The translations under genes and the position numbers were made by a program. A stretch of 41,082 nucleotides of DNA, taken from contig AUXH01000100.1 in NCBI GenBank assembly GCA_000482145.1, forward strand, positions 1 through 41,082, written 5' to 3'. The stretch is from Strigomonas culicis. Its lineage: Eukaryota > Euglenozoa > Kinetoplastea > Trypanosomatida > Trypanosomatidae. Positions 1-8,672 of this stretch are shown here, in pieces (position 1 is the first letter of the stretch; each line of letters opens with the position of its first letter). The notes beneath the pieces were generated by a model, which worked only from the letters and a program-made list of their open reading frames with translations, ran no database searches and was not told the DNA's origin.

Positions 1-1472
1 CGTGTCGCCGCCGCCGCGTGGACGCGCTCTTCCTCCTCCTGCGCCATCTGCATCTTCGCGCGCAGTGCCTGCGCGAAGGCCGAGTGCTGGAAGTCTTTCT
101 TGTGCGGGGCCGGGCCGGCCGCCGCCGCGGCGGAGCTGCCGGGGCGCGAGTCCGACTGCACGGCGCCCCACCCCGGCTGCGACTTCACCGAGGCGGCGTT
201 GCGCATGCCACTCATCGACATCATGGCGCGGCCCTTGAGGATGCCCTTCGCGAGGTCCCTCTCCGCCGCCGCCTCGCGGTCGGTCCGACCCTGGCGCACC
301 GCAGCCACCGCGGCGGTCACCGTGTAGTCCAGGTCCTGCCACGCGTCCGCCTCCGAGCGCGCCGGCGGCGGCGTCCCTTCCAGCTTCTGCAGCCGCTGTG
401 GCTCCGACGGCGACCGCAGGTCGCTCCCCGGACTCGTCCGCATCGTCGGCGTCGCCGCCTGGTGCGCCATCTCGCTGGGGTTGAGCGTTGGCCGCCGCAC
501 CGGGCGGCGCTGCAGCGGGGAGGAGAAGGGGCTGCTCCCGGGCGCGCGGTCCTCCGCTGCCGCGGGGCCCGCCGGCATGCGCACCCTGCTGAAGCCCTCC
601 CCGACCCGCAGCGGCGTGACGGGCGCGCCGCCGCTCCTCTCCGGCGTGCGGGGCTCGTCGTCTTCCTTGGCACTGTCGGCATCCGTATCCTCGTCGGCGT
701 CCGGCAGCTGCGGCGCGGTCGCGCTGCGGACGGAGAAGCTGCGCGACGTGTCGAGCGCGCTCTCCGCATCCTCCAGGCTGCGCTGGTCGAAGGAGCGCCG
801 CGGCGCGGAGGAGCCGCGCGAGCTGGACCCGCGCGACCCGCTGCGCCGCGGGCGGTACAGGTCGTAGTCGACCAGCGAGCGCCGCTTCGCGCTGCGGCGC
901 GGGTCGCGGGGCGGCACCACCTCGAACTCCGGCGCCGGCGCGTCCCACGCGTTGACGCTGCGGCCCTCGACCGTTCGCTCCGCCGCGGTGGTCAGCACCG
1001 CGTCCGGGCGGCGCAGCGCCTCCTCCAGCACTGTGCCGTCCGTCGGCGACACGTGCGGGATGCGCCCGGCGGTCGCGCCCTTGCGGAAGTACTGCTCGTG
1101 CACCGCCGGCGCGGGCAGCTTCGTCAGGCGCACGACCGGCTGGAAGTGGCCGAGGCGGTTGCGGTGGCTCGCCCGCGCGGCGGCGGCCGCCGCGGGCGGG
1201 TCGCCGCCGACGGTGTCGGGGGAAGGCGGCCCGCCCGCCGCCGTGCCGGCAGGGGGGGTCTCCGACTCCGCACCAGGCTGTGCTACGTCGCTGGCAGCCC
1301 CGTCGGCCGAGGTCGCGCTGGTGCTAAGGGCGGCTCCGCCGGACGTCGTGTCACGCAGCGGCGTCCAGCGATCGAACCGCTTGCGGGTCTCCTCCTGGGC
1401 GGTGCGCAGCAGGTCACTCACACTCACGCACATGACGTTGACGCCTCTCGTCGTTTCGCGTGCGGTGCTCAT
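1..1472 (-). CDS. conserved-type hypothetical protein, 3' part cut by the window edge
   Basis: An uninterrupted minus-strand frame starts at an ATG at 1472-1470 and runs 490 codons to the window edge without a stop, so the C-terminus is missing. I do not recognise the product. It is mostly low complexity: Ala-, Pro-, Ser- and Arg-rich, with acidic patches and many SP/TP and RS-type dipeptides, as in a disordered cytoskeletal or regulatory protein. Two ordered-looking parts stand out: an N-terminal segment containing VSVSDLLRTAQEETRKRF, and a segment near the right end of the reading containing FQHSAFAQALRAKMQ. No membrane span or catalytic motif is seen. It is the last gene of the leftward array visible here, downstream of DRC4. 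The GC-rich codon use matches its neighbours. The long plus-strand frames over it are antisense shadows. Confidence 0.75.
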   Translation of the reverse strand, partial: MSTARETTRGVNVMCVSVSDLLRTAQEETRKRFDRWTPLRDTTSGGAALSTSATSADGAASDVAQPGAESETPPAGTAAGGPPSPDTVGGDPPAAAAAARASHRNRLGHFQPVVRLTKLPAPAVHEQYFRKGATAGRIPHVSPTDGTVLEEALRRPDAVLTTAAERTVEGRSVNAWDAPAPEFEVVPPRDPRRSAKRRSLVDYDLYRPRRSGSRGSSSRGSSAPRRSFDQRSLEDAESALDTSRSFSVRSATAPQLPDADEDTDADSAKEDDEPRTPERSGGAPVTPLRVGEGFSRVRMPAGPAAAEDRAPGSSPFSSPLQRRPVRRPTLNPSEMAHQAATPTMRTSPGSDLRSPSEPQRLQKLEGTPPPARSEADAWQDLDYTVTAAVAAVRQGRTDREAAAERDLAKGILKGRAMMSMSGMRNAASVKSQPGWGAVQSDSRPGSSAAAAAGPAPHKKDFQHSAFAQALRAKMQMAQEEEERVHAAAAT

Positions 1473-1866
1473 GTCTAATGGGGGTTTGGGGGATGAGTGC
1501 TAACAATGTTCAGAGTAGTAATAATACCTCTGATTGATATGTTTCTTTTTTTTTTATGGAAGGACAGAAAGAGAAGCGGACGAAACGAAAGTAGAGCACG
1601 AGCTGCAGTATGTGAATGAGACACCAAACGTATGAAACTAGAAAACTGTACCCGCAAATGATATACAAGCGAAAAGGAAAAGGTGAGGAACGTAGTAAGG
1701 GTGGGTTTATATGTATATATACACAACTAGAGTACAAGTGTGGCATCTCTATTTTACATCCAAGAGGGGGAGAGGACTCATGCCGATTCATGCAATCCGT
1801 CTCAAAACAAATTTGACGAGAACAGAATGAGAGAAAAGAAAAGGTTCTCCCCACACATAGTGTGTC
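1473..1866. other. intergenic region between DRC4 and the partial gene
   Basis: This AT-rich spacer holds the DRC4 3' UTR and the 5' UTR of the next gene. On the minus strand, pyrimidine-rich DNA around 1542-1590 (T-rich plus strand read as A, then CT-rich stretches) could serve trans-splicing, but I could not place the acceptor with confidence. No gene is seen. Confidence 0.6.
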
Positions 1867-3234
1867 TTACAGTGTCTGATTGAAATTGTCGCGCATCAGA
1901 GGAGGGATATGAACCGTCTTGCAGCGGCGCTCGTACTCCGTCATAACCGCCTCCACCTTCTTCTCCGCCTTCTTGAGCTCAAAGTACAGGTCCTTGATGA
2001 TTTGGTTCTTCACATGCAGCTCCTCGTCGATGTGGCCGGCGACGACATCGAGCGTAGACGGCTCTAGGTGCATGGCGCGCAGCACGCCGTCGAGCTGCAC
2101 GTCGCGCTCCTCCACGCGCGCGTTGGCCTCGATGAGGTTCTGCTGCAGCTCCGTGTTGCGCTCGCTCACGACGTCCATCGCCTCGCGCAGCGAGTGCTCG
2201 AAGGTCGTCTTGAGGCTCTCGCGCTCGTCGTAGACGGACTTGAACTGCTCCTCCAGCTGCTCGTGCTCGTCGCGCAGCACCTTCATCTCCTCGCGCAGCT
2301 TGCGCAGCCGCGCCCGCGTCAGCTGCAGCCGCTGTTTGTCCTGCAGGTACGCCTTCTTCTTGAGCTGCAGGGCCGCCACGACCTTCTCCGCCTGCTCCAG
2401 CGGCTCCGCTAGGCTGTTGTTCTCCTTCTCTATATCGTAAATCAGGTTTTCGTTCTGCTCGTCGCTCTGCTTCATCGCCGTGATCTCCTCCTTGAGCGAC
2501 TTGATGATCTCCAGGTTGTTCTTGGTGATGTTGTTGTAATACGCCTTCATCTCCGCGAACTTTTCCTCGTGTTGCCTCATGAGCGCGTTAATGTGCTCGT
2601 TGCTAAGCTCCTCGGCGTCGTTCACCTCGGCGCGGCGGCGCAGCTCCAGGTCCTCGCGCAGACTCGTCAGCTTCGCCTCGTACGACGCCTTCAGCCGCGC
2701 CAGCTCCTTCTCGTGGTTCTGCCGCTTCGTGACCGTGACCATGTACTGGTGCGTGTCGCGCTGGTCCGCCACGTTGCCCTCATGCGTCTCCAGCGACTTG
2801 CCGGTGTCACGGCCGCGGGCGCCGCGCTCCTCCTCGATGTCGGCCATGCGGCGGTGGTGCTGCGTCTCTGCATCCTGCAGCTTCATGTCCGACGCGTCCT
2901 TCAGGCTCTTCACGCCCACCTTGTGATCGTAGAGGATGTGCCGCACCTTCTGCTTGTACACCTTCAGCTCCACCTGGTGGCTGCGCTCGAGCTCCTCCAT
3001 CTCGCTCTCCGTGTTGAAGAGCCGGTTGCGCGCGTCCTCGAGCTCCTGCTTGGCGATGCCCCACATGGTGTTCACCTTGTCACGCTCCACCTGGAAGTAG
3101 TTGCGCAGTTCCTGCGCCTTCTCGAGCACGTCATGAATGTCTGCGTCGATCGCTTTGATGTCGTCGATGGGGTTCGCGGCGGCCTTCGACTTCTTGCCTT
3201 TCGCGCCCGGGGCGCGCTGGGCGGGGGCAGACAT
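1867..3234 (-). CDS. DRC4: DRC4 / trypanin (GAS8 family), nexin-dynein regulatory complex subunit
   Basis: DRC4 (GAS8 in animals, trypanin in trypanosomes) is a coiled-coil subunit of the axonemal nexin-dynein regulatory complex, which coordinates dynein activity in flagellar beating. The 455-residue length fits the family. The N-terminus is short and basic with a GKKSKAA-type stretch. From about residue 30 to 440 the protein is almost continuous heptad-rich helix, with blocks such as KSLKEEITAMKQSDEQNENL and the C-terminal VHIPPLMRDNFNQTL. I chose the ATG at 3234, not the in-frame ATG at 3294. The likely splice acceptor lies at about 3254, between the two, so the upstream ATG would be removed from the mRNA. 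Its 20 extra residues would also be a hydrophobic leader alien to this family. The neighbours are unrelated, as is normal in these arrays. Confidence 0.93.
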   Translation of the reverse strand: MSAPAQRAPGAKGKKSKAAANPIDDIKAIDADIHDVLEKAQELRNYFQVERDKVNTMWGIAKQELEDARNRLFNTESEMEELERSHQVELKVYKQKVRHILYDHKVGVKSLKDASDMKLQDAETQHHRRMADIEEERGARGRDTGKSLETHEGNVADQRDTHQYMVTVTKRQNHEKELARLKASYEAKLTSLREDLELRRRAEVNDAEELSNEHINALMRQHEEKFAEMKAYYNNITKNNLEIIKSLKEEITAMKQSDEQNENLIYDIEKENNSLAEPLEQAEKVVAALQLKKKAYLQDKQRLQLTRARLRKLREEMKVLRDEHEQLEEQFKSVYDERESLKTTFEHSLREAMDVVSERNTELQQNLIEANARVEERDVQLDGVLRAMHLEPSTLDVVAGHIDEELHVKNQIIKDLYFELKKAEKKVEAVMTEYERRCKTVHIPPLMRDNFNQTL

Positions 3235-3967
3235 GTGGGGGAAGAAGAGAGGACTAACAGAAGTCGCAAGAGCGAGAGAAAAAAAAAAGACCAATGTATA
3301 AAAGACGGTCTGCCAAGGTGGCCTTCGTTAAGAAAGTGCTTGTTTTATATGACCAATTGGTTCTGCTGTACAGCAGTACAAAAAAAAAAAAAGAGTAAAG
3401 GAGAGAAGGAAGGGTATCGTGAGTGCAAGAGGCATGGCACAGCACACATCTCCAACAGCAGCATCGAACAAAACCGAGCGACACAGTACAAGGAAAAGGA
3501 GGGATTAAAATCAAATAAAAAAATACAAGGATGCCTTGTAGTACGTTCAGTTCACAAACTGGAAAAGGAAAAAAACGCCTCTAATAAACAAGGATAAAAG
3601 AGATAAAGAACAGGTGGAAAAGAGAAGAGAAAAAAGACGATGCCGCTTTATTTCTCTCTTTCTCTCTCTCTCTCTATTTCTCCCCTCTTTGAATCTAACA
3701 TCATACATGACAAATGGTGGCAACGCGAAGTTAGAAGCGCTGGCCGACAACACAAACACCGTGAGACTCACACCTCACTTTCAACCGAGCATGAAAGCAA
3801 AGATGGACAAAAGGGAGTGTAAAGAGAAAACAACAAAGGCATATATACACGACGGACCATATTACTCTTACCATTACCGTCTTACGTTCGCATGGCTCTA
3901 ATTATTCATCTCTAAGGCGAGGTCGTCCGGCAAGGGGAAAAGGAAGCTGCCTGCTTGACGACCTTCG
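3235..3967. other. intergenic region upstream of DRC4
   Basis: Beyond the DRC4 acceptor this spacer holds a 14-bp perfect palindrome at 3363-3376 (CTGCTGTACAGCAG), A- and T-homopolymers, and a CT-rich block at about 3651-3690 on the plus strand. It should carry the 3' UTR of the upstream gene (3968-5398) and its polyadenylation site. The small open frames here are compositionally biased and I do not call genes. Confidence 0.6.
3254..3292 (-). promoter_or_regulatory. predicted trans-splice acceptor of DRC4
   Basis: Read on the minus strand, a T10 run and CT-rich bases lead to the first AG at plus 3255-3254. This leaves a 5' UTR of about 19 nt before the ATG at 3234. Polypyrimidine-AG placement is the established trypanosomatid rule; the exact site is inferred. 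Confidence 0.55.
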
Positions 3968-5398
3968 TTAGTTCGCCTCCTCCACATCGAGGTCCTCCTG
4001 CTCCTGCTTAATCATCCGCTTGATCTCGACGATTTTGGCGTAGATATCGCGCCAGGACTCGCCGTGCGCCGTGTCCGCGGCCCACTGCTTGAGCTCCTTT
4101 ACGCACGACTCGAACTCGGTCTGTCGCTGCCGCGACGCGGCCACGATGTTGTCCGGCGGCGTGATGAACGTGAGCCGCGACAGCAGCGCCGCGCGGAAGC
4201 ACTGGTAGGAGCCACGGCCGACGCGGGCCCGCTCGGCAAACTGGCGCATCGCCCTCCCGACCGGCGCGTCGCGCTCTAGCACGGGGGCCACCTCGTCCAG
4301 GTCGAGCAGCATGTCGTTCGCCTCCGCGTCCGCGCCGCGCGTGGAGATGTACGCGCGCACGCTCGCGATGAAGCCGCTGAGCAGCTCCGGGTAGTCCGCG
4401 TACTTGACCACCTCCTCCTCCAGCGGCGAGCGCGGGTGGATCTCGAAGAGCGTGTGCGAGAGCCGCTCGAGGGCCGTGATCTGCAGGTAGAACCACAGCT
4501 CGTGCGCCTCCTGCAGCGCGCGGCGGACGGGTTCGTAGTTTGCCCGCACGTAGGGCTCCACCTGCTCGAGGAGGAGGTTGAAGTTGTGCGACATGGTCTC
4601 GTAGTTCTCCACGAGCGTGCCGCAGTACTCCTGTAGGTGGTCCGGGGCCTCCATTGTGTCGATGTTCGCGAGCTGCTGCCGGCACCACTGGGAGAGTTTG
4701 TGGCACTCCTTGTAGAAGACGTCGAGCTGGGCGTCGCGGTCGGCGCGGAGCTCCGCCGCGCGCCGCAGCCGCGCGAGGGCCTCGGCGCCCTCCGCGTGCA
4801 CCTCGTCCGCCATGCGGCGCTCCGCCTGGAGGCTGTCCGGCATGGGCAGGCCCAGCCGCTCGCCCTGCCGCTGCACATCCGCGAGGCGCTGGCGCAGCCC
4901 GTCTTCGCGCGCGGCCCACTGCCTCTCGCTCGCAAAGCGCAGGTCGGCCGCGGCCACCTTCTCGTCGCGCAGCTCCTCGTCCGAGTGGTCGCAGATGGAC
5001 TTGAAGACGGCCCGCGCGAGGGCGAGCTGGCTGTAGATCTCCGCCACCTCCACGTAGTAGACGGTCTGCGGGTCCTTGCACGCGACGGCGGTCGGCACGG
5101 GGGTCGCACGCTCCGCCGCGGCGGCGCTCTGCAGCACCTCGAGCTGCCGCCGCACCGCGGCCAGCGCGCGCTCCTCCGCCGCGGCCTCCGCGTTGGCCTG
5201 CGCGACCGCGTCGGAGCTGGTGAGGTTGTGGGTGTGCAGGGCGCGCGTGAACTGCGCCTGCAGCTCGTGATACTGGCCGGGGAGGCTTCCCTTCGCGGCG
5301 GCGTCGCCATGCTCCGCAATCTGCTCTAGCTGGGCGAAGCGACTGTGGAGCTCGTCGTACGTGTTGAAAAACGCACTCACATCGGTCGAGGTAGCCAT
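3968..5398 (-). CDS. hypothetical alpha-helical protein, possibly cytoskeletal
   Basis: This is a 476-residue acidic protein that I do not recognise. It is predicted to be almost entirely helical. An Ala/Glu/Arg-rich heptad region covers about residues 70-240. A second helical region from about 240 to 440 (containing LSQWCRQQLANIDTMEAP and LQEAHELWFYLQITALERL) has the spacing of spectrin-like bundles. The tail is helical and acidic (EQEDLDVEEAN). There is no signal peptide, membrane span or catalytic motif. I prefer the ATG at 5398 (MATSTDVSAFF) over the in-frame ATG at 5419, because the seven extra residues look untranslated and non-helical. A flagellar or cytoskeletal role would fit the fold type but is only a guess. 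GC-rich codons match the neighbours. Confidence 0.8.
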   Translation of the reverse strand: MATSTDVSAFFNTYDELHSRFAQLEQIAEHGDAAAKGSLPGQYHELQAQFTRALHTHNLTSSDAVAQANAEAAAEERALAAVRRQLEVLQSAAAAERATPVPTAVACKDPQTVYYVEVAEIYSQLALARAVFKSICDHSDEELRDEKVAAADLRFASERQWAAREDGLRQRLADVQRQGERLGLPMPDSLQAERRMADEVHAEGAEALARLRRAAELRADRDAQLDVFYKECHKLSQWCRQQLANIDTMEAPDHLQEYCGTLVENYETMSHNFNLLLEQVEPYVRANYEPVRRALQEAHELWFYLQITALERLSHTLFEIHPRSPLEEEVVKYADYPELLSGFIASVRAYISTRGADAEANDMLLDLDEVAPVLERDAPVGRAMRQFAERARVGRGSYQCFRAALLSRLTFITPPDNIVAASRQRQTEFESCVKELKQWAADTAHGESWRDIYAKIVEIKRMIKQEQEDLDVEEAN

Positions 5399-5860
5399 TG
5401 ACGCAAAAGGTGAGCGCACAGCGGCAGCGACACGTCTAATGAAAACAGAGGTAAGGGTGTAGCGGAAGGAATTATGATAAAACTGCAGCCGAATGGAAAA
5501 CAGCAGTTATAGATTATCGTTCACTTTGAGATGATAAATGGGAAGAAGAAATAATAGGAAGAGAAAAGAGGTAGTCGTCCGCAGCAAGTTCTTCGTCATC
5601 TTCTGGACAAAGACAAAACAAGGAGGTGGAAGATTCCATAGTAAAAGCATATACATGTCTATGTGTGTGTATTTAATATGTGTAAACTAAAAGAAAAATA
5701 AGATGATAAAAGAACATGTTCCCACAGTATACGAGTCTCTCATTTCCTGTCAGCGACAGAAAAAAAAACGTATGTTGCAACGGTATTCCTGCGGATGAGG
5801 AAGGAAGAGGTGAGAGCTAGTAGAAAGCGGTCGCAAGAAAAAAAGAACGAAAACAGCTCT
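5399..5860. other. intergenic region between eL43 and the helical protein
   Basis: This mixed AT-rich spacer has short A runs (around 5760 and 5840) and GT repeats near 5660. It must hold the eL43 3' UTR and the splice acceptor for 5398. I see no gene or structured RNA. Confidence 0.55.
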
Positions 5861-6139
5861 TTAGTTCTTGGCGAGCTCGCGCAGACGGCGGACGGTGGAG
5901 CGGACAGTGCTGTTATTGGGCGTGCTCAGGGTGTACGCGCCGCCAGCGACCGTCTTCGCGCAGCCCTCGCAGCGCCAGATGCCGACCGCCTTTCTGCGGA
6001 ACGCGAACTTGCCGCAGAAGGAGCAGAAGTGCTTCGCGTGCTGGGAGACCTCGATCTTCTTGGCGCGCTTACGGGGGTTGGCACCATAACGGGCACCGTA
6101 GCGGCCCATCACGCCCATCTTCACCGTACGTTTGGCCAT
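5861..6139 (-). CDS. RPL37A: 60S ribosomal protein eL43 (L37a)
   Basis: eL43 (L37a) is a small zinc-binding protein of the large cytoplasmic ribosomal subunit. The 92-residue length is typical. The start [19 protein letters not shown] and the basic N-terminal half match the family. A C4 zinc ribbon is complete, with CSFC at about residues 39-42 and CEGC at about 57-60, followed by the conserved [10 protein letters not shown] segment. The start follows a predicted splice acceptor by about 25 nt. Nothing is missing and no second copy is present here. Many ribosomal protein genes are duplicated in trypanosomatids, so another copy elsewhere is possible. Confidence 0.97.
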   Translation of the reverse strand: MAKRTVKMGVMGRYGARYGANPRKRAKKIEVSQHAKHFCSFCGKFAFRRKAVGIWRCEGCAKTVAGGAYTLSTPNNSTVRSTVRRLRELAKN

Positions 6140-6540
6140 CTTCTTTCAAGAAAGTGGGTTATGTCTTCAGATAAAGCAAAAGGGGTTAGAGAGACAGAGA
6201 CAGAGAGAGAATGATACAGTAAAAGTGAATAGAGAAGAGGACAAAGGCAGCTGCATTAAAGCGTGTACATATGCCAGGGAAGAGAGAAATAAACAGCAAC
6301 ACATCAGAGAAAAATGAAGGTGAAAACAAAAAAAAGCAATGATGCAGCACAAATTGGACTGGTTGGTGACCAATTGTCACTATACCAGGAGGGTTGGTCG
6401 AAATCAAAACTGCTGTATTCTTATGAAAACAACGTTTTGCACGTCCGACAAATAGAGTGGTTACTTTGAATTAGAACGCATATAGTATATACAATTCTCG
6501 CTATCGTAAAAAGAGAAATTAAAAAAAAATGAAGACTCGA
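6140..6540. other. intergenic region between RING gene A and eL43
   Basis: Apart from the eL43 acceptor, this AT-rich spacer holds the 3' UTR of the RING gene. The 9-base word GACCAATTG at about 6368 also occurs at about 3350 in the DRC4 spacer; a word this short can recur by chance. No gene is seen. Confidence 0.55.
6165..6215 (-). promoter_or_regulatory. predicted trans-splice acceptor of eL43
   Basis: On the minus strand a long CT/GTCTCT tract (plus 6190-6213, a GAGACAGAGA-type repeat) is followed by CCCCTTTT and then the first AG at plus 6166-6165. This gives a 5' UTR of about 25 nt. The exact site is inferred. Confidence 0.55.
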
Positions 6541-7293
6541 CTACAACCACATGAGCACGTACCAGGTGATAACACTGAAGACGAGCGCTGCGCCTACGAC
6601 ATAGTCCACGGAATTGGGGTCCAACCCCACGAGGCGCCGAATCGCCTCCGCCGTCTGTTGTCGCTCAGCGGCGGCCGCACGGTCCTGCTGCGCTGCCTCT
6701 CGCGCCCCCCACGCGTTCTGCTGCGGCTGCGGCTGAGCGTTTCTGTCAGCGTTGCCCCACGGGAGGTTGGCCGGCAGCCGCCGTTGCAGCCACTGCCACA
6801 CCCGCTGCCACGGGATGGCGTAGACCGCCAGGACGAGCAGATAGAGGAAAATGATCTCTCTGTTAAACGAGAAGAGGAAGATGCCGGAGGCCATGGGCAG
6901 ACGATTCCGAAAGTTCTGAAAGCCGCCCTGGTTGCGCGCGCGCGGTGGCGGGGTGGGGGCGCGCGGCGCCCGTGGCCGTGCGTGGTGCTCGCCCGCTGGC
7001 TCCGCCGGTTGTGGTGCCTCCGGCCTCGTCTCCGCTCGTGGTGCGGCGGGTTTCGAGGCCTCCGCCGGTGCGCTCGGCCGCGGGTCACTCTCCGACCGCC
7101 GCCCCTTGCCGTACAGCGGGATGATGTCGCCCGTCTCCTCGCGACGCACACGTCCCTTGCACACGGGACAATCCTCCACCCCCGGCCGCGACAGCCACTC
7201 GTCGAGGCAGCCCCAGCAGAAGAGGTGGCCGCAGCGCGTCACGACCGGCTCCTCGGCCTGTCCGAGGCAAATGGAGCAGTTGAAGTCCGCCAT
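6541..7293 (-). CDS. RNF5/RNF185-like membrane-anchored RING E3 ubiquitin ligase (copy A)
   Basis: This is probably an ER-membrane E3 ligase of the RNF5/RNF185/RMA type, which ubiquitinates misfolded membrane proteins in ER-associated degradation. The 250-residue protein starts directly with a complete C3HC4 RING: C6, C9, C21, H23, C26, C29, C42 and C45. The family box IIPLYGKGRR follows. A Pro/Ala/Glu-rich linker runs from about 65 to 130, then a GGFQNFRN segment resembling the GGFQ region of RNF5. Two hydrophobic segments near the C-terminus (IIFLYLLVLAVYAIPW and the final VVGAALVFSVITWYVLMWL) would anchor it. It lies in tandem with a second RING gene (8031-8672). The RING parts are almost identical in DNA while the tails differ. 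The E2 partner and substrates cannot be read from sequence. Confidence 0.88.
   Translation of the reverse strand: MADFNCSICLGQAEEPVVTRCGHLFCWGCLDEWLSRPGVEDCPVCKGRVRREETGDIIPLYGKGRRSESDPRPSAPAEASKPAAPRAETRPEAPQPAEPAGEHHARPRAPRAPTPPPRARNQGGFQNFRNRLPMASGIFLFSFNREIIFLYLLVLAVYAIPWQRVWQWLQRRLPANLPWGNADRNAQPQPQQNAWGAREAAQQDRAAAAERQQTAEAIRRLVGLDPNSVDYVVGAALVFSVITWYVLMWL
7058..7256 (-). repeat. RING-region repeat unit, copy A (pairs with 8434-8632)
   Basis: These 199 bases align without gaps to 8434-8632 (constant offset 1376). By my hand count there are four mismatches, at 7074, 7094, 7116 and 7117. Similarity falls away sharply at both ends. The tract covers most of the RING and the PLYGKG box. Confidence 0.9.
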
Positions 7294-8030
7294 GGCAGCA
7301 AGATTGTCTTTACGTGGAGAAGATAATTTGTTTGCTGGTGTTGGCGTAGGTGTATGTGTGTTTGTACCTCAAAGGTTTGATCACACGTCTGTCTAGTTTG
7401 TTGTGGTTGATAGAGCGATGATTATCGGATAAATAGGTGTTTTTTTTTTTGATGGATGTAAAAGCATACGTTAGTGTTGTTGGTATGGATGTCTTCTGTT
7501 GCGATCGAATTATGTTGACTTCCATTGTGGAAAGCAGAGAAGATAAGAAAATGAGGGAAAGAGAAGGAATATACAAAATACCAATATTCATACACGTGTT
7601 CCATGTACGCATCATAGAGAGTACAACAGATCTTAAGAGTACACGTTCTGCCACTGCGCGTGACTTCGGAGTATGAAAAACAGAATGTGATAAGAACAAA
7701 CTAAAACGGTGATTCGATTAAAAAAAAAAAATGGAAGCTCCGATGCTGGGATACACTCATATTCTTACGTGTGAGTGCGTTACGATCCATTTTTTTTTCC
7801 GTCTGTTTGTTCGATTATAACACATGGCGTCACATTTTAAAAGAGACTAAATGTGCATATGAAACAGGGAAGGAAAGAAAGCGAGTGCAATGAATTACTT
7901 CCAATGTATCTCTCTCTCCCCTTCCCACTCTAGTGTCTAATTCACTCGCTCACTATATAATATGTATTTAGATTTCTCCTTTGCAAACGTAGAGAAAGGA
8001 AAAAAAAAACGACCTTCCGTACGTGCCCCA
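7294..8030. other. intergenic region between the two RING genes
   Basis: This AT-rich spacer has poly-T and poly-A runs and one clear inverted repeat at 7723-7798 (listed separately). It carries the 3' UTR of copy B and the 5' UTR of copy A. I did not place the copy A acceptor. No coding signal is seen. Confidence 0.6.
7723..7798. repeat. 76-nt imperfect inverted repeat in the RING spacer
   Basis: An outer 13-bp stem pairs 7723-7735 (A-run then TGGA) with 7786-7798 (TCCA then T-run). An inner 7-bp stem pairs ACACTCA (7753-7759) with TGTGAGT (7770-7776) around a 10-nt loop. The bases between the stems do not pair well. It may fold in RNA as part of a 3' UTR, or be a remnant of a small insertion. 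Confidence 0.5.
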
Positions 8031-8672
8031 CTAGTGCGGCATATTCTCTATCAGTGGAAGCGCCGCCAGCAGCCCCACCGGTATCTGATCCGCCGCGCGC
8101 TGCTGCCGCCTCCGCCTCGCCACCCACCACCGCCGCGCGAACAAGACGGACCGCACGACATGAAACAACACGGAGCACAGCACCAGCGTCCAGCAGACGA
8201 ACACGACCGCGATGGCGACCGCCGTGATGAGCACCACCTCGCTCAGCCCCAAGTAGTCGCGCAGAAAGTTGAACTGCACATGCGCGTCGTGGAAGGCGTT
8301 CACGTAGCGCGTGGCGGTGGTGGCCGCGCGTGGCGCCCGCGGCCTGGCGCGCGGAGCCGCTGCCGCTGCTGATGCGGGTGGTAACGCTGCGGCCGCCCCT
8401 CCGTCTCCGTCCGAGCGCTGCTGCGCCGCCTCAGCCTCCGCCGGTGCGCCCGGCCGCGGGTCACTCTCCAACCGCCGCCCCTTGCCGTACAATGGGATGA
8501 TGTCGCCCGTCTCCTCGCGACGCACACGTCCCTTGCACACGGGACAATCCTCCACCCCCGGCCGCGACAGCCACTCGTCGAGGCAGCCCCAGCAGAAGAG
8601 GTGGCCGCAGCGCGTCACGACCGGCTCCTCGGAAGTGTCTAAGCAGATACCACAGTTGAAGTCCATAGACAT
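8031..8672 (-). CDS. RNF5/RNF185-like membrane-anchored RING E3 ubiquitin ligase (copy B)
   Basis: This is the tandem paralogue of the gene at 6541-7293 and probably also an ER-membrane E3 ligase. It is 213 residues long. The C3HC4 RING is complete: C7, C10, C22, H24, C27, C30, C43 and C46. The stretch from EEPVVTRCGHLFCW through the PLYGKG box is identical to copy A apart from one residue (Leu for Ser after GRR). After about residue 75 the two proteins diverge completely. Copy B has an Ala-rich linker, a segment around VNAFHDAHVQFNFL, and one long hydrophobic segment (EVVLITAVAIAVVFVCWTLV) followed by a basic tail. Copy A has two hydrophobic segments. The different anchors suggest different partners or location. 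The start at 8672 could instead be the ATG two codons downstream (MDFNC). Confidence 0.87.
   Translation of the reverse strand: MSMDFNCGICLDTSEEPVVTRCGHLFCWGCLDEWLSRPGVEDCPVCKGRVRREETGDIIPLYGKGRRLESDPRPGAPAEAEAAQQRSDGDGGAAAALPPASAAAAAPRARPRAPRAATTATRYVNAFHDAHVQFNFLRDYLGLSEVVLITAVAIAVVFVCWTLVLCSVLFHVVRSVLFARRWWVARRRRQQRAADQIPVGLLAALPLIENMPH
8434..8632 (-). repeat. RING-region repeat unit, copy B (pairs with 7058-7256)
   Basis: Partner of 7058-7256, with the same length, no gaps and four mismatches. See that entry. Confidence 0.9.

Noticed and set aside
18..1478. 486-codon plus-strand frame
   Set aside because: Antisense shadow of the minus-strand partial gene. The minus frame has the ordinary amino-acid mix and fits array direction; the plus frame is Arg/His/Ala-biased.
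3234..3294. N-terminal extension of DRC4 to an upstream ATG with a hydrophobic leader
   Set aside because: The likely splice acceptor at 3254 lies downstream of that ATG, and DRC4 proteins have no signal peptide.
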